A DNA stretch of 17,458 bases from DATLYB01 sp964502525 (GTDB taxonomy: Bacteria > Bacteroidota > Bacteroidia > Chitinophagales > CAIOSU01), in assembly GCA_964502525.1 (NCBI GenBank), contig CAZCXH010000106.1:1-17458 (forward strand). Reading direction: 5' to 3'. Position numbers and translations under genes: made by a program. Positions 1 to 6,487 of the stretch are shown piece after piece. The notes under the pieces are model-generated. The model made no database searches. It saw only the letters and a list, made by a program, of their open reading frames with translations, and was not told where the DNA came from. The first letter of the stretch is position 1; each line of letters opens with the position of its first letter.

Positions 1-86
1 TGCTGAAGAATTTTGATGCTGATGATTTTCGCATCATCAATATCAAATACAAAGACCAGATTATCTGTACTAAAAATACCCTATGA
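1..86 (+). CDS. ftsQ: C-terminal end of probable cell division protein FtsQ (partial)
   Basis: The reading frame that starts at base 3 is open and ends with TGA at 84-86. It encodes 27 residues that end in IKYKDQIICTKNTL. This Lys/Tyr-rich strand followed by a short tail resembles the end of Bacteroidota FtsQ, the bitopic periplasmic divisome protein. The stop codon overlaps the ATG of the next gene (ATGA at 83-86), which implies translational coupling. The assignment rests mostly on position, because ftsQ normally precedes ftsA and ftsZ in this phylum. The visible stretch is too short to show any domain, and the 5' part lies outside the window. Confidence 0.6.
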   Translation, partial: LKNFDADDFRIINIKYKDQIICTKNTL

Positions 87-1357
87 TAGATAACTCGGAA
101 AATCCTTTGGGTGAAATCGTGGTCGGGCTGGATATCGGCACGACCAAGGTTTGCGCAATCGTTGGGCGGATCAACGAAAATGAAAAGGTGGAAGTGCTGG
201 GCATGGCAAAGACGGATTCGCTTGGCGTGATGCGGGGCGTGGTTGCCAACATCAGCAAGACGGTTGAAGCCATTGAAAAGGTGATGAAGGAGGTGACGGA
301 AAAAACAGGATGTGATATAAAAAGAGTATATGTAGGCATTGCAGGACAGCACATTAAAAGCATGCAGCACCGCGGCATTCTGATGCGCGATGATTATGAT
401 ACGGAGATTGCTCATGCAGATGTGAAGAAGCTGATTCAGGACATGCACAAGCTGTCCATGTCGCCCGGTGATCGCATCATTCACGTGCTGCCGCAGGAGT
501 TCATCGTGGATAATGAGCAGGGCATCAAAGACCCGAAAGGCATGGCGGGCAGGCGGCTCGAAGCGAATTTTCACATTATCACAGGTCAGGTAACAGCAGC
601 GCAAAACATCAACCGTTGTGTTGAGAAGGCGGGCCTCGAAGTGGCGGATTTGATTCTCGAGCCTCTCGCTTCTTCCGCAGCGGTGTTGAGCCAGGAAGAG
701 ATGGATGCAGGGGTTGCGCTGGTGGATATTGGCGGTGGAACAACGGATATTGCAATTTTTCAGGATGGAATTATCCGCCATACCGCGGTGATACCTTTTG
801 CCGGGAACATCGTCACCGATGACATCCGCGAGGGTTGCCTCATCATGCGCGAGCAGGCGGAACGCTTAAAGGTGGAGTTCGGTTCCACGTTAGCGACCGA
901 AAACCAGGAAAATGCCGTTGTCAGCGTGCCGGGGCTGATGGGTCGAAAGCCGAAGGAAATTTCCCTGAAAAACCTCGCACACATCATCCAGGCTAGAATG
1001 GAGGAAATTATTGATATGGTTCACACCGAAATCCGGGTATCCGGATTTGAAAAGAAATTGATTGGCGGGATTGTGCTGACAGGAGGTGGCGCTCAACTTA
1101 AGCATATCGTTCAATTGGTTGAGTTTGTAACAGGCATCAATGCAAGAATCGGTTATCCCACGGAGCATCTGGCAAAGAGCATGGTCAGTGATGTGAAAAA
1201 TCCCATGTTTTCAACCGGTGTGGGATTGATCATCAAAGGGTATGAAGATTCGAATAAGGGCATGGTCAAAAGGGAAGCCACCGGCAGAGAAAAGGGCAAA
1301 TGGTGGAGGAACATTTTTGATAAGGGAATAAAATTCCTGGAAGAAGACATAGAATAA
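83..1357 (+). CDS. ftsA: Cell division protein FtsA, canonical copy
   Basis: FtsA is an actin-fold ATPase that tethers FtsZ filaments to the inner membrane and recruits later divisome proteins. The 424-residue length is normal. The phosphate-1 loop (D17-I-G-T-T-K22), the intact phosphate-2 loop (D215-I-G-G-G-T-T-D222) and the adenosine motif (TGGGAQL, about 333-339) are all visible. The FtsA-specific SHS2 (1C) insertion falls at about 85-170. The C terminus (about 405-421, containing WWRNIFDKGIKFLEE) is an amphipathic helix with Trp and basic residues, as expected of the membrane-targeting sequence. The ATG overlaps the upstream stop by 4 bases. No strong ribosome binding site is seen, which is usual in Bacteroidota. 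It is co-directional with the ftsA paralogue and ftsZ. Confidence 0.95.
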   Translation: MIDNSENPLGEIVVGLDIGTTKVCAIVGRINENEKVEVLGMAKTDSLGVMRGVVANISKTVEAIEKVMKEVTEKTGCDIKRVYVGIAGQHIKSMQHRGILMRDDYDTEIAHADVKKLIQDMHKLSMSPGDRIIHVLPQEFIVDNEQGIKDPKGMAGRRLEANFHIITGQVTAAQNINRCVEKAGLEVADLILEPLASSAAVLSQEEMDAGVALVDIGGGTTDIAIFQDGIIRHTAVIPFAGNIVTDDIREGCLIMREQAERLKVEFGSTLATENQENAVVSVPGLMGRKPKEISLKNLAHIIQARMEEIIDMVHTEIRVSGFEKKLIGGIVLTGGGAQLKHIVQLVEFVTGINARIGYPTEHLAKSMVSDVKNPMFSTGVGLIIKGYEDSNKGMVKREATGREKGKWWRNIFDKGIKFLEEDIE

Positions 1358-1390
1358 ATTATGAGCAGTTATAAAAATTCTACCACTTAG

Positions 1391-1427
1391 TTCCTCTCCT
1401 TCTGGAGAGGGAAGGGTGGGGGAGGCT
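1391..1427. repeat. Hairpin plus purine-rich tail, candidate dispersed intergenic element
   Basis: The gap between the two ftsA genes contains a 7-bp inverted repeat, CCTCTCC (1393-1399) and GGAGAGG (1404-1410), with a TTCT loop. A GGGAAGGGTGGGGGAGG-like tail follows. From memory, short elements of this form, a CTCTCC/GGAGAG hairpin followed by a G-rich tail, are scattered between genes in many Bacteroidota, but this is the only copy recognised in the window. It could instead be a local RNA hairpin that attenuates or processes the ftsA-ftsA2 transcript. No T-run follows, so it is not a clear terminator. Confidence 0.45.
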
Positions 1428-1474
1428 ATAAAAAGAGCAATTTTTAGAACTGCCCTTATTAAATTAAACTATAA

Positions 1475-2728
1475 ATGCAGAAGGAAAGCAAGGAATATGC
1501 GAACAAGAGGGTGGCAGAAAACATTTCCGCTGAGGTAAATCAGCTTGACATTGCCAAAAGCAGGGAGCCAATCATCGCCATTGATCTGGGGTCCCGGAAA
1601 ATCAGGTCTATTGCAGGTTTGGCGGATGAGAACGGGCGCGTTGAAATCATCGGGCTGAAGGAAACAGAATCGAAGGGCGTTGACAGGGGAAATATTGCCG
1701 ATCACGATCTCACTGTTGAAGCTATCCTCGAAACGCTCAGCGAACTGTCGCTGTTTGTTGGCGGTGAAATCAAAAAAGCGTTGGTGGGAATTTCCGGCAA
1801 CTACCTGCGAAGGTTCACTTTCGGCAGCGGCTTCTTAAGAAGCGATCCGGAACAACCTATTACGAAAGAGGAAATTAACAACTGCATCAGGCAAACGATT
1901 GACCAGATTGAGCTTTCTCCCGGGGATCGCCTGCTGCATTTTTATCCGCAGGAGTTTATCATTGATGGCAAAAGCGGCATTGATGATGCTATAGGACTGA
2001 AAGGGAAGGAAATAGAAACCGACTTGCAGATCGTAACCGGTCACATAACGAATATTCAAAACATTATCAATTGCATCGCCAAAGCGGGACTGGAGGCCGG
2101 GGGCTTCATTCCTTCGTATATGGCTGCGGCAGAAGCAGTGCTGAGGGAAGAAGAAAAGGCGGAGGGGGTCGCCCTTTTGGATATCGGTTCTTTTGCAACG
2201 CAAGTGGCGGTTTATCACAAGGGATTTCTGAAATATTCGAATATTATCCCCTTCGGGAGCGCCATTGTAACGGAAGATATTAAAGATGGTTTGCAGATAA
2301 GCCGGAAGGAAGCGGAATTGCTGAAGATGAAGGCAGGCTCCGCCCTTGCAAACAAGGTGAAGGAAAATGATATTTCTACGGTCAGGCTGAAGGGCGAGCC
2401 GAAGGAGGTTGCGGTAAAAAATCTTGCGCGCATCATCCAGGCAAGGATGGAGGAAATTCTGGATATGGTGTTGCTCGAGATTAAAAATTCAGGCCTCCAT
2501 AGCGAGTTGAGAAAGGGGGTCGTGCTATGCGGAGGGGGCGCGCAACTGAAAAATCTCGATCAATTAGTCAACCGTTATACCGGATTGGCAGCGCGCATAG
2601 GGTATCCGGTTGAGACACTGGTGGGCGGAATGGACATGGAGTACAGGAATCCCGCGTATGCAGCCGCAGTCGGACTGCTGACCAAAGGTAACGAGGCATT
2701 GAAAAGCGCGCAGGCAGTTAGAAATTAA
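1475..2728 (+). CDS. FtsA-like paralogue with degraded ATPase site and no membrane-targeting helix
   Basis: This 417-residue protein aligns with the upstream FtsA along nearly its whole length. Shared blocks include SPGDR-LH-PQEFI, the NLA-IIQARMEEI-DMV helix (about 316-332) and CGGGAQLK (352-359). It differs in three ways. It has about 20 extra N-terminal residues before the phosphate-1 loop (D37-L-G-S-R-K42). Phosphate-2 reads D236-I-G-S-F-A-T-Q243 instead of DIGGGTTD, losing the glycines and the acidic residue. The protein stops at ALKSAQAVRN, without the Trp-rich amphipathic tail. The inference is a soluble FtsA homologue that may still bind FtsZ or FtsA but probably does not hydrolyse ATP or bind membrane by itself. 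It starts 117 bp after ftsA and ends 42 bp before ftsZ. The long intact ORF and conserved blocks argue against a pseudogene. Confidence 0.9.
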   Translation: MQKESKEYANKRVAENISAEVNQLDIAKSREPIIAIDLGSRKIRSIAGLADENGRVEIIGLKETESKGVDRGNIADHDLTVEAILETLSELSLFVGGEIKKALVGISGNYLRRFTFGSGFLRSDPEQPITKEEINNCIRQTIDQIELSPGDRLLHFYPQEFIIDGKSGIDDAIGLKGKEIETDLQIVTGHITNIQNIINCIAKAGLEAGGFIPSYMAAAEAVLREEEKAEGVALLDIGSFATQVAVYHKGFLKYSNIIPFGSAIVTEDIKDGLQISRKEAELLKMKAGSALANKVKENDISTVRLKGEPKEVAVKNLARIIQARMEEILDMVLLEIKNSGLHSELRKGVVLCGGGAQLKNLDQLVNRYTGLAARIGYPVETLVGGMDMEYRNPAYAAAVGLLTKGNEALKSAQAVRN

Positions 2729-2732
2729 TCTC

Positions 2733-2748
2733 ATGGCAAATTTGCCAT
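2733..2748. promoter_or_regulatory. Perfect 16-bp palindrome upstream of ftsZ
   Basis: ATGGCAAATTTGCCAT reads identically on both strands and ends 22 bases before the ftsZ ATG, in the 42-bp gap after the ftsA paralogue. As DNA it could be an operator for a dimeric regulator. As RNA it could form a 6-bp stem with an AATT loop near the ftsZ start. No T-run follows, so a terminator is unlikely. The symmetry is seen directly; the regulatory role is inference. Confidence 0.4.
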
Positions 2749-2770
2749 ATAAATGATAAAAAAATAAAAC

Positions 2771-4327
2771 ATGAAACCCGAAAAAACACGCTCCATTCCC
2801 GCCATCACATTTGATCTTCCGAAAGAGCAGGCGTCCATCATTAAGGTAATTGGCGTTGGCGGGGGCGGCAGCAATGCTGTCAATCACATGTTCCAGCAGG
2901 GCATCCGAGGGGTGAACTTCGTCATCTGCAACACCGATGCGCAGGCCATGGAGTTGAGCAGCATCCCCAACAAGATTCAGATGGGACCCTCGCTCACCAG
3001 CGGACTGGGTGCGGGTTCTGACCCCGGGGTGGGGCGCAAGGCTGCCGAGGAGTCCATCGAAGAGATCAGGTCCATCCTCGAAAAAAATACCAAGATGGTA
3101 TTCATCACCGCTGGAATGGGTGGCGGCACGGGCACCGGTGGCGCCCCGGTCATTGCCAAGCTGGCAAAAGAAATGGGGATTCTGACGGTGGGCATCGTCA
3201 CCGTGCCTTTCAACTTTGAAGGCAAGCGGAAGCTCACGCAGGCGAAAACCGGCATTGACGAGATGCGCCAGAATGTTGACAGCATCATCGTGATTTCAAA
3301 CGACAAGATACGCGAGATTTACGGCAACCAGACCAAAAACGAAGCTTTCTCCCGCGCGGACAACATCCTTGCCATTGCCGCCCGCAGCATCTCGGAGATC
3401 ATCACCGTGCCCGGACAGATCAATGTTGACTTCGCGGATGTGAGATACGTGATGAAGGAAAGCGGGGTAGCCATCATGGGCTCGTCCATGGCGGAAGGAA
3501 AAGACCGCGCTTTACGCGTGATACAGGACGCGATCGCCTCGCCTCTTTTGAACGATAATAACATCAAAGGCGCGAAGAAAATCCTTCTGAACATCACCTC
3601 GGGCAAGAACCAGGAAGTAACCATAGATGAAATCAATGAAATACATGAATTTGTTTTGGAATCTACCGGTCAGGATACCGATGTCATCTTCGGTGTTTGC
3701 GATGACGAAGCCCTTGCCGACAAGATAAGCGTTACCGTGATAGCCACCGGGTTTGAGGAGAAGGGAATTTCCACGGAAGGCCAGGGTGGCAGAAAGGTGG
3801 TTTTGAGCCTGGATGAAAAGAAGAAGCAGACGGCCCCTGAAAAGAAGGAAGACAAGGCTTCGCTGTTTGATAACACCCTCACCTTCGAGTTTCAGGGCGG
3901 TCCTCCCCGGGAGCAGGGCATCGAAGTTGCGGAGCAGGAGACGGAATCCCAAGAGCCGGAAACCACACCGAAGGATGATAAGCCGGCACTGCCCGATGAA
4001 AGCAAAACGACAACCGTGAAAGATGATGACGCCTTTATAATTACGAGGGACAGAAAAGAAACCCGTGATGCCAAAAGCGATATGAGTTCGCAGCAGCAGG
4101 CGGAAAGAACCCGGAGGCTTACAGAGCTGAACCGCGGCTCAATGCGGACGCCCAACAGCCTGAGCGAACTGGAGCATGAGCCGGCATATAAAAGGAAAAA
4201 CATCCAGCTTACCAGCACCCCTCATTCCTCTGAACCGGCTATGTCGCGCTATTCGCTGAGCGGTGAAATGGATGACGGAACACTGATTAAAAAAAGCAAT
4301 TCGTTCCTTCACGATAACGTGGACTGA
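2771..4327 (+). CDS. ftsZ: Cell division GTPase FtsZ
   Basis: FtsZ is the tubulin homologue that polymerises into the Z ring in the cytoplasm. The N-terminal GTPase domain (about 20-205) has the glycine-rich GVGGGGSNAVNHM start and the tubulin signature GGGTGTG at 117-123. The T7 synergy loop N218-V-D-F-A-D223 supplies the residues that hydrolyse GTP on the neighbouring subunit. The second globular domain ends near residue 328. A long charged, presumably disordered linker (about 330-500) makes the protein 518 residues, long for the family but usual in Bacteroidota. The extreme C terminus, NSFLHDNVD, is the conserved peptide expected to bind FtsA. It is the last gene of the division cluster, and the next gene downstream is convergent. 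Confidence 0.97.
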   Translation: MKPEKTRSIPAITFDLPKEQASIIKVIGVGGGGSNAVNHMFQQGIRGVNFVICNTDAQAMELSSIPNKIQMGPSLTSGLGAGSDPGVGRKAAEESIEEIRSILEKNTKMVFITAGMGGGTGTGGAPVIAKLAKEMGILTVGIVTVPFNFEGKRKLTQAKTGIDEMRQNVDSIIVISNDKIREIYGNQTKNEAFSRADNILAIAARSISEIITVPGQINVDFADVRYVMKESGVAIMGSSMAEGKDRALRVIQDAIASPLLNDNNIKGAKKILLNITSGKNQEVTIDEINEIHEFVLESTGQDTDVIFGVCDDEALADKISVTVIATGFEEKGISTEGQGGRKVVLSLDEKKKQTAPEKKEDKASLFDNTLTFEFQGGPPREQGIEVAEQETESQEPETTPKDDKPALPDESKTTTVKDDDAFIITRDRKETRDAKSDMSSQQQAERTRRLTELNRGSMRTPNSLSELEHEPAYKRKNIQLTSTPHSSEPAMSRYSLSGEMDDGTLIKKSNSFLHDNVD

Positions 4328-4343
4328 TTCCTAAACCCCTCTC

Positions 4344-4375
4344 AGTTTGACTGTAATTATCGCTCACAGTAAACT
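4344..4375. terminator. Hairpin downstream of ftsZ, possible terminator
   Basis: AGTTT-G-ACTGT (4344-4354) pairs with ACAGT-AAACT (4366-4375), giving a 10-bp stem with one bulged G and an 11-base loop. It sits 17 bases after the ftsZ stop. No T-run follows, so it may be a folding or processing element rather than a classical Rho-independent terminator. Confidence 0.35.
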
Positions 4376-4417
4376 TGAAATGTCCAAATGGCATAATAAA
4401 ACTCAAAAATATCAAAG

Positions 4418-4446
4418 GAAGTTTAATCCCGGCATGAAACTTTTTT
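4418..4446 (+). terminator. Candidate terminator between convergent ftsZ and lipoprotein gene
   Basis: GAAGTTT (4418-4424) can pair with AAACTTT (4437-4443) around a 12-base loop. The second arm runs into a stretch of T residues (4441-4446). The stem is AT-rich and weak, but the stem plus T-tract arrangement and the position between two converging genes fit a terminator for ftsZ. The loop contains AATCCCGGCATG, a 12-mer that recurs at 4580-4591 inside the next gene. Confidence 0.3.
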
Positions 4447-4455
4447 ATAGTATAA

Positions 4456-4872
4456 TTATCTAATAACTATTTTATCTAATTCATCAGTTGTGACGGTAGG
4501 GGGCATTTGATTGTTCTTCAGTTTACCCATAACAAGTTTCGCCACATTCGCAGCATCTTCTTTGTTGATAAAACCTTTCAATCCCGGCATGCCGGGAATG
4601 TTGGGTTGATGGATTATCACCCTGCCGTCCATGAGAATATCATAACCGAATGTCCCATCCGGAGCGTCAATAATTTCGTAGGTAAACTTGGCTATCGAAT
4701 CATTGACGGACGTTGCTTGTCCATTATCTTCACCTGAGGTGTTTGCTGAATGGGGTGAAGCGGATTTATCTGCGATATCAGCTGTATTCGATTTACAGGC
4801 GACAGCAAGCGCCATCAGCGCCATCAGCGCCATCATAATGGTTTTTACCTCCTGGTGATTCATCATTGTCAT
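4456..4872 (-). CDS. Small DUF4907-like lipoprotein
   Basis: From the ATG at 4872 this encodes 138 residues. The frame stays open to a TTG at 4887, and ATGs at 4866 and 4863 are also possible starts. The N terminus is a lipoprotein signal with the unusual core MMALMALMALAVA before Cys26 (lipobox A-V-A-C). A Ser/Asn/Asp-rich spacer follows, then a compact domain (about 63-136) reading FGYDILMDGRVIIHQP, PGMPGLKGF, a DAANVAKLVMGKLKN helix and MPPTVTTDEL. These features match my memory of the DUF4907 family of Bacteroidota; the function is unknown. It is convergent with ftsZ and divergent from the thioredoxin-like gene at 5042. It is probably exported and anchored to a membrane. Confidence 0.75.
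   Translation of the reverse strand: MTMMNHQEVKTIMMALMALMALAVACKSNTADIADKSASPHSANTSGEDNGQATSVNDSIAKFTYEIIDAPDGTFGYDILMDGRVIIHQPNIPGMPGLKGFINKEDAANVAKLVMGKLKNNQMPPTVTTDELDKIVIR
4808..4834. repeat. Three exact 9-bp tandem repeats in a signal-peptide core
   Basis: AGCGCCATC is repeated three times head to tail without mismatch, within the minus-strand lipoprotein gene. On the coding strand each unit encodes one Met-Ala-Leu step of the hydrophobic signal-peptide core. Gain or loss of a unit would keep the frame and change the core length by three residues. Confidence 0.85.
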
Positions 4873-5011
4873 TGGGTTTGAACGCAATTTTAACCCTTAT
4901 CTATCAAGATATTTGTGCATGGTGTGGGATCGCAGCATTTTTCACTTATTTCATTTATTTAATTAACGCATTTTAACAAGTCAGATGCGGCTGTTAAAGG
5001 CTGAAAAATGT

Positions 5012-5019
5012 TAGTTTTG
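5012..5019 (+). promoter_or_regulatory. Candidate Bacteroidota -7 promoter element
   Basis: TAGTTTTG matches the TAnnTTTG -7 consensus of the Bacteroidota primary sigma factor and lies 22 bases before the ATG of the thioredoxin-like gene. That would give a short leader. A good -33 TTG/TTTG box is not evident at the expected distance (only TGTT near 4992), so the call is weak. It lies in the 169-bp divergent gap between the lipoprotein gene and the thioredoxin-like operon. Confidence 0.3.
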
Positions 5020-5041
5020 GCTCATTATTTGTTAAAACCGG

Positions 5042-6478
5042 ATGAAAAATTTGTATAAAACAATGAGAGTAGCATTAACAGCTTTCTTGCTTCACCTTAT
5101 TATTGTTTCCTGCCGGAGCGGGAACACTAACGCGGAAACATCGTCTGCTGAAAAACCTGCTGCAACTGCCGTTGCTGAGAACGCGGCATCTTCAACCACG
5201 GTTGCCGATTTCCCCATGAAACCCGACACCATAGTGGTGCGCGGCAAATTCCAGGCGGGCTGCGACATGCCCAGGATGATCAAAATGGCGGAACACAACG
5301 AACTGAGCGCTCCCTGGAAGGAAACACCTGTGAATGCCAATGGTGAGTTTGTGTATAAAACCTACCTTACGGAGCCGCGCAGAATCGCGATGCGCACCGA
5401 GAAAAGGACGAGCTACGATTTCATTGCGACCACCACCCAAAAACTATACGAGGTTGATGTCACCTGCATCAATAAGGTTGAAAAGTTGGAGCTGAAAAAT
5501 TCTCCCGAACAAGCAGCTTATCAAGCCTTTGCACTTGCCAACCGAAAATTCAGGAACGAGATTGACTCATTCGTATCGCAAGACATCATCAAGCCTGAAG
5601 TATTTGCAAAGCTGAAGAACAGGATCACTGCTTATCACAAGACGATCAACGACATCGCTGCTGCCAACCCGGAAACGTTCACGGCTAAAGTCCTGGTTGC
5701 AGCGGAGCAGCTTCCTGCCGGCTCGCTTGAATCAGCAGATGCGCTCCGTAAAAATTTTCTCAACCGCGAAGCTTTCGCGAATCCATACATATACAATGAG
5801 TTCCTCGGAGGCAGAATCGTTTCCAACTACCTTGCTATCCGCGACCAGTATGCCGACCAGTCGGAGATTGTCGCAACGCTGATGAAAATCGGGGTGAAGA
5901 ACCCGGAAGCTGCGAAGCGGCTGCAACAAGTGACCTACAACAATTTTTACAACCGCAAGGAAGAGGCGCTGCTGATGGGATATATCAAATGGGCTGATGC
6001 CAATCCCAGCCTGATGTTCAACAACAGCGTGAAGTCATCTCTTGCCCGGCTGAAAAAAGTGATGCCCGGGAATACCTACACGGAAATCACGCTCAATGAC
6101 CCTAATGGCTTGCAAAAGAAGCTCAGTGAAACTGTTGCCGGGTCAAAGCTGACGCTGCTTATTTTCTACAGTCCTACCTGCGAGCACTGCCAGGCGGAAA
6201 TTCCAACGCTCAAGCCCCTGTGGGATCAATATAAAAGCAAGGGTCTGAAAATATATATAGTTGGTTTTGATGCTACCAATGACGAGTGGAAGTGGTTCAT
6301 CAAGGAAAAGGCATCTGCGGAGTGGACGCACGTTTTCGACAGTTCACAGAATGTGTCTTATCAATATGTGGTGAATTACACGCCCACGTTCATCCTGATT
6401 GATGATCAGGGCAAGATCATCACCAGGATGGCAGATATTGATGACGTTAAGAATGACATTCCGAAAATTTTAAAATAA
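5042..6478 (+). CDS. TlpA-like thioredoxin-fold lipoprotein, active site CEHC
   Basis: This 478-residue protein begins with a lipoprotein signal, with lipobox I-V-S-C and Cys24 as the anchor. A Ser/Ala-rich linker follows, then an N-terminal beta-rich domain (about 58-142, DUF4369-like) and an alpha-helical middle (about 155-340). The TlpA/AhpC-like thioredoxin domain occupies about 345-478. Its redox motif is C380-E-H-C383 and the cis-proline is P448 (YTPTFILID). A second cysteine pair, C74 and C142, is also present in the tandem paralogue and could form a structural or redox disulfide. By family, it is likely a periplasmic or outer-membrane-anchored thiol-disulfide oxidoreductase; the substrate is unknown. 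The paralogue's stop-to-ATG gap is 9 bp, so the two are surely co-transcribed. Confidence 0.88.
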   Translation: MKNLYKTMRVALTAFLLHLIIVSCRSGNTNAETSSAEKPAATAVAENAASSTTVADFPMKPDTIVVRGKFQAGCDMPRMIKMAEHNELSAPWKETPVNANGEFVYKTYLTEPRRIAMRTEKRTSYDFIATTTQKLYEVDVTCINKVEKLELKNSPEQAAYQAFALANRKFRNEIDSFVSQDIIKPEVFAKLKNRITAYHKTINDIAAANPETFTAKVLVAAEQLPAGSLESADALRKNFLNREAFANPYIYNEFLGGRIVSNYLAIRDQYADQSEIVATLMKIGVKNPEAAKRLQQVTYNNFYNRKEEALLMGYIKWADANPSLMFNNSVKSSLARLKKVMPGNTYTEITLNDPNGLQKKLSETVAGSKLTLLIFYSPTCEHCQAEIPTLKPLWDQYKSKGLKIYIVGFDATNDEWKWFIKEKASAEWTHVFDSSQNVSYQYVVNYTPTFILIDDQGKIITRMADIDDVKNDIPKILK

Positions 6479-6487
6479 AAATTGATA

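Noticed and set aside
1475..2728. The second ftsA as a decaying pseudogene
   Set aside because: The frame is intact at full length, family blocks outside the ATP site are well kept, and it sits in tight spacing with ftsZ. This fits a specialised paralogue better.
6482..6487. TTG start two codons upstream of the second thioredoxin-like gene
   Set aside because: The ATG at 6488 gives a normal signal peptide, and the TTG adds only Met-Ile. ATG is the simpler choice.
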